A stretch of 64,000 nt of DNA, from positions 15,682-79,681 of the forward strand of contig NZ_BMJA01000003.1 of the NCBI RefSeq assembly GCF_014642835.1, given 5' to 3'. Shown piece by piece: positions 41,701 through 47,700 of the stretch (the first letter of the stretch is position 1; every line of letters starts with the position of its first letter). This DNA comes from Dyella nitratireducens. GTDB taxonomy: Bacteria; Pseudomonadota; Gammaproteobacteria; Xanthomonadales; Rhodanobacteraceae. The notes below the pieces were generated by a model. The model had not been told where the DNA came from. It saw only the letters and a program-made list of their open reading frames with translations, and ran no database searches. The position numbers and the translations under genes were made by a program.

Positions 41701-44700
41701 AGGCTGCACGGGCGTGGTCGCCTCGAACGCGACACTGTGCTCGCGCACCAGGTAAGCAGCCAGGCCGTCGATCGTCGGGTATTCGAAGAACAATGTCGGC
41801 TGCAGTTCCAGTTTGTAGCGCTGGTTGATGGCGTTGCCGAATTCCGTCAGCGAGACCGAATCGAAACCGTATTCGCTGAATGCGGTTTCGCCGTCGATGT
41901 CTGCGGGTTTGACTTTGATCAGGGAGGACACGAGTTCGATCAGTGTCTGCTTAACCTGATCCAAGACTCCCTCCCCTGCATGCAGGGGAGGGTTGGGGTG
42001 GGGTTGTGTGGGCTTGCCGTTCGATCTGAACTCATCGCGAGGTTGCTGTTGCTTCAGCCCATCCCGCGCCCTCCTGCTTGCAGGAGCAGAAGGCAAAATA
42101 TGTTCCCCTAATACACGCAAGGGAGGAAGCAAGAGCGCCTCACGAATCCGCTCAGCATCCCCCGCCACCACCATCGCCTGCGTTTCGCCACTGGCCCAGA
42201 TCTCGTACAGCGCCGCCAGACCATCGGCCGTGCGCAACGGCTGCATGCCCCACTGCCGCGCCAGCATCGTGCGCGTTGGCGCATCCACCTGCATGCCGCC
42301 TTCCTCCCACAGGGGCCAGTTCACCGACAACGTGCGGCCATGCCGGCGTCCTTGCGCCGCCAGCGCGTTGCGCCGATGCACGAACGCATCCATGAATGCG
42401 TTGGCTGCCGCGTAATCCGCCTGGCCGGCGTTGCCGATGGCGCCGGCGATGGACGAGAACACGATGAAAGCATCCAGCGCGATGCCGCGGCTGGCTTCGT
42501 CCAGGTGCAGCGTGCCGTGCACCTTGGCGCTGAACACCTCGTGCAATTGCGCGGGGGTCTTTCTGGCGAGATAACTGTCGCGCAGCACACCGGCGCTGTG
42601 GATGATGCCGTCCAGGCTTTCGAATTCTTCGGGAATGCCCTGCACCAATGCCGTTACCGCCTGTGCGTCGCTGACGTCCACGGCGCGATAGCGAACCACC
42701 GCGCCCAGTGTTTCCAGTTCGCGGACGTGCGCTTGAATGCCGGCATGCATCGGAGTGCGTCCGGTCAGAATCAGCACCGGGTTGCGTACCTGTGTGGCGA
42801 TGTCGCGCGCAAAGACCAGACCCAGGCCACCGGCCCCGCCGGTGATCAGGTAGACGCCGTGCGCTTTCCACGGACTTGCGGCTGCAGCCGGCGCCGCAAA
42901 GGTTTCCCAGCCTGCTACGTAGCGCGAGCCCATGACGTAGCGCACGCGGACGGCTTCGTCATCGCGGTTGTCGAGCAATAACTGCGCCACATCCTGGCCG
43001 TGCTCAATGTCGATCACTTGCCCGCGCAACCGCGGATGCTCGCGTTGCGCCGTACGCAACATGCCGTGCAGGCCGGCGAAAAGTTGCGCCTCGCCCTCGG
43101 CCGGCACCGCGATCTGCATGAAAGCCTGCCCCGTTTCACAACTGAGCGATTGGAGCTGCTCCAACAAGGCGCCAGCAACAGCTTCGTAGCTGCCGGCAAG
43201 ATCGGGCGTGACGTCAATCGTGGAGACGATCGCGCCGGGCACGCGCACGCCGACGTCGGCAGCATGAATATTCGGCAAGCCACACAGCAGCACGCGATGC
43301 GCAGCCGGCGCAGCATTCGCGGCGGCTGAAGGCGCAACAGCCGTCCACATGGGGCGCATCAGCAAGGTCTCGCCGTCCGGCACGATGGCGGGAAGCGTTT
43401 CGTGCGCCGGGATGCCCACCGCGCGCAGCTCCAATTGCCGCAGCTGCACGCATACCGCACCGCTTTCGTCGCACAGGTCGATATCCAGGCGCTGCTCGCC
43501 AGCGTCGCTGCTGCGTATGAAAGCCCACATGCTCGCGGTGCACGGCGCGAGCACGTCCATGCCGCCGAGGGCAAACGGCAACCTCAGCGATGCTTGCGAG
43601 TTCAACAGCAACGTCGCCTGCAACGCTGCATCCATCACGCTCGGATGCAGCGCGTAGTCGTCGCGCGTGACTTGCGCTGACGCCGGCAGGGCGATGCGCG
43701 CCAGCAATGCACCATCGCCGATGAACGCCTCGGCCAGGCCACGGAAGGATGGACCGTAGTGCAGCCCCAGGGATTCGAAACGCGCGTAGCATTCCGCCGC
43801 TTCGACGTGCGCCACCGAACACTGCTTCCGCAGTGCGGCCAGATCGTACGTCGTCGCGACAGCTGCCGCCTGGACAGCCACCACGCCACGGCTGTGGACG
43901 ATGACCGCGCCATCGTCATCCTGGCGATAGATCTCGGCATCGAGATCGCCATCATCACGCGGCTTCAACGCCAGGTGCAGGTTCACGCCGCCGGCATCGA
44001 CGCGGATCGCACGAAGCCAGGCCATGTGTTTCCACCGCAGCGGTTCGCCAGCATCGAACGCCTGCTCTGCGGCATGGCGCAGCATCTCCAGTTGCGCCAC
44101 GCCGGGCAGCACCCGATGGCCCTGCACAACATGGTCGGCGAGAAAAAATTCTTCGCCGCTGAAGTGCGAACTGAAACGCAACCCGTCGACGTTGGAGCTG
44201 TTCCGGTGCACCAGCGGATGCGGCACGGTCGTCGCTATCCCCACATCACGCGCCGTTTCGCTGACCGCAATCCAATAACGATCGCGCGAAAACGGATAGG
44301 TGGGAAGGCTGATGCGCCGCGGCCGCGGCCCCGCCGCATACAGGCGCTGCCAATCGAACGACACACCCTTCGTCCACAGATCGAGCAGCTTGCCGTGCTT
44401 GCCCTTGGCCAGCCACGCTTCGACGATGGCCGGCAGGTCGTCATCGCCGCTGAGCGCGGTGAGCGCTTCCTTGTTGCGCTTCACCTGCCCCCTGTAAAGC
44501 CCGTCGATGACTGCTTCGCCAGCGAGATAATCGCGAAGCTTTTCGCGCAGTGGGTCGAGCGAATGCGCGATGATGCCCAGCCGCTCTTCCATCGCCTCGC
44601 GTCCGAACTGCAGCGTGTAGGCGAGATCGGCCAACACGATCCGTTCCCCTTCGGCATCGAGCAAGGCCAGCAGGCGCTGTACCTGCTCGCGCAGGCGGTC

Positions 44701-47700
44701 TTCCTGCCGCGCGGACAACACGATCAGCGCGGGACCGTCCAGCGCGGCCGTGCCGGATGCAGACTCGCGATATTCCTCGATCACCACGTGCGCATTGGCG
44801 CCACCGGCGCCGAACGAGGAGATGCCGGCGATGCGCGGGTACTCGCGTTTTACACCGTCGACGTCAAGCACCGGCCGCGGCCATGGCGATAATGTCTGCT
44901 GCACCACGAACGGTGTCTGCGCAAAATCGATGTTCGGATTGAGTACGTGCGAATGCAGGCTCGGCGCAAGCTGCCCGTGCTTGAGTTGCAGCAGCACCTT
45001 GGTGACCCCAGCAATGCCGGCGGCGCTTTCACAATGGCCGATATTCGACTTGGCCGAACCGATCGCGCAGAACTGTGTGTCTTGCGTCCAGTGGCGGAAG
45101 GCTTTGGACAAACCGGCAATCTCGATCGGATCGCCCAGGCTGGTGCCGGTGCCGTGCGCTTCCACGTAGCTGATGGCACGCGCGTCGATGCCGGCCTCGC
45201 GCAGCGAGCGTTCGATCACCTTCGCCTGCGCATGCGGGCTGGGCACGGTGTAACCGTTGGTCTTGCCGCCATGATTGATGGCCGTCGCCTTGACCACGCC
45301 ATAGATGTGATCGCCGTCGGCCTGCGCCTGGGCAAGCGGTTTTAGCAATACGGCGCCGACGCCCTCGCCCGGTACGTAGCCTTCGCCGCCTTCGCCGAAA
45401 CTTTCGCAGCGCCCTTTGCCGGATATGAACCGGCCCTGCGCCAGCATCAGGTATTTGTTCGGGTGGATCGACACGTTCACGCCACCGGCCACCGCCACCG
45501 CGCAACCGCCGTGCTGCAGGCTTTGGCAGGCCAGATGAATCGCCGTCAGCGACGAGGAGCACATCGTGTCCAGCGCCAGGCTGGGACCGTGGAAATTGCA
45601 GAAATAGGAAATGCGATTGGCAACCGAAGCCGCGCTGTTGAGCATGGAAAGGTTGTTGCCCCGGGCTTGCTCCTGCGCGCCATAGAGCTGATATTCCTCG
45701 TACATCACGCCGACGAAGACACCCACGTCGCCACCCTCGGCGACGTTCTCGCGCGTGTAGCCGGCGTCTTCCAGCGTGGCGTGCACGCACTCCAGGAACA
45801 ACCGCTCTTGCGGGTCCATCAATTCCGCTTCGCGCGGCGAGATGTTGAAGAACAGCGGATCGAACTGATCCACACCGTCGATAAAGCCGCCCCATTTGCC
45901 ATACGTCTTGCCGGGCTTGCTACGGTCTTCGTCGAAGTAGCGCCGGTAATCCCAGCGTTCGGCGGGAATTTCGGTGATGCTGTCGCGCCCCTGGCTCAGG
46001 TTGACCCAGAACTGTTCGAGATCGTTGGCCTGCGGATAACGCCCGGCGACGCCGATGATGGCGATGTCGCCAACGTCCTGGCGATGGTTCGCCACGCCCT
46101 GCAGGCCGGTTTCCATGCGTGTCCCGAAGCGCGGACGTCGATGCAGGCCTGCCGTGGCGGGTGGTGCAGTGTCGTCGTTGCGTGGCGACATGCTCGATGA
46201 GTCGTGCACGGCTTCGCCAAGTGCTGCAACGAGGCGCTCACGATGGTTTTCCACGAAGTACGCCGCCAGTGCGGCAATGGTCTGGTATTCGAACAGCAGC
46301 GTCTTGGAGAGCGTGCCGAAGACCTGTTCCAGTGTGCGCGTCAGATCCATCACGAGGATGGAATCGATGCCATAAGCTTCCATCGGCGCACGCGCATCAA
46401 TGCTGTTCGGCGAACGCTTGAGCGTGCCGGACAACAGCCGGACGAAATAGCGTGTGGCCTTCTCCTGCAGCTCGCTGGATGGCGCGCTTGCCGCCGGTTC
46501 GGGCCTGGCTGGCGCGGCGTCGATTTTTTTGGTGTTGAGCAGGCTGGATGTGAAACGTTCGATGGCCCCCTCGGCCACCATCACCTGCGGCAGGCCGCTG
46601 GCCAGCGCGCTCGCCAGCGCCGCGCAACCGCTGGCCGTGCGCAGCGGCAGCAAACCGGTACGCCGTGCGATATCTTCGCGCGTGGCGGCATCCACCTGCA
46701 TGCCGCCCTCCTCCCACAGCGGCCAGTCCACCGACAGCGTGCGCCCGTGGCGCAGGCCTTGCGCCACCTGTTCGGCGCGATGATGCGCAAACGCATCCAT
46801 GAACGCATTCGCCGCCGCGTAATCGGCCTGGCCAATATTGCCGAGCGCACCGGACGTGGACGCGAAACATACGAAGCAATCGAGTGCCATGTCGCGCGTG
46901 GCTTCATCCAGATGCAAGGTGCCAGCCACCTTGGCGTGCAGCACGTCGTGCAATTGCTGGCGGGTCTTGTTGATGATCAGGCTGTCACGCAGCACGCCCG
47001 CCGCATGGATCACACCGTGCAGGCTGCCGAACGCATCGGCCATGCCACGCACGAGCTGCAACACTGCATCGCGATCGCCCACGTCGAGCTGCCGGTAGTG
47101 CGGTCTTGTGCCGAGCGCTTCGAGTTCGTCGAGCTTGCCGCGTGTGGCTTCGGTGAGTGCCGAGCGTCCGGTGAGAATGAGCGTTGCGCCGCTGGCCTGG
47201 CGCGCGATCTCACGGGCAAAGATCAGACCCAGTCCGCCTGCGCCACCAGTAATGAGATACGTGCCGTGCGCCTTCCACAGCGGTGCGGCATCGAAAGATG
47301 ACGGGAGTTCCTTCCAGCGACCCATCTGGCGCATGCCACCGGCGTAACGGATCTGCGCGGCGGGATTGGCGCGATTCTCCAGCAATGCCTGCACCACGTT
47401 TTGACCGGCCTCGACGCCGATCACCTGGCCGACGATGCGCGGATTTTCCTGTTGCGCCGTGCGCAGCATGCCGCCAAGGCCGGCCATGGTCTGGTCGATG
47501 CCATGGCTGGGCACGACGACCTGGATCAGATGGCGGCCCGCCTGCGCGCTCAAGGATTGAATCTGCTCCAGCAACACGCCAGCAGCCGATTCGTAGCGCT
47601 GCGCCAGCGCGTCGCCCGTGCTGATCTCGATGCACGCCGCATGCGGTAAACCCGCCTGCACGTCGGCGGATATCGCACGAAGATTGTCCTGCCCACCGCA

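Larger units (their letters stand above)
41720..46070 (-). other. PKS module 2: KS-DH-KR-ACP with hairpin-rich linker
   Basis: KS2 uses TMCSSS with both histidines. DH2 (HVVQGHRVLP, DAALQ) and KR2 (TGGAGGLG, QADYAAANAF) look active. ACP2 carries GFDS and closely resembles ACP5. The KR2-ACP2 linker is about 30 residues longer than the same linker in module 5 and is encoded by three REP-like hairpins. Confidence 0.85.

Noticed and set aside
41965-42129. Possible transcription terminator in the middle of the PKS gene
   Set aside because: The hairpins are strong but no T-run follows on the minus strand and the frame continues, so they are better described as REP-like repeats.
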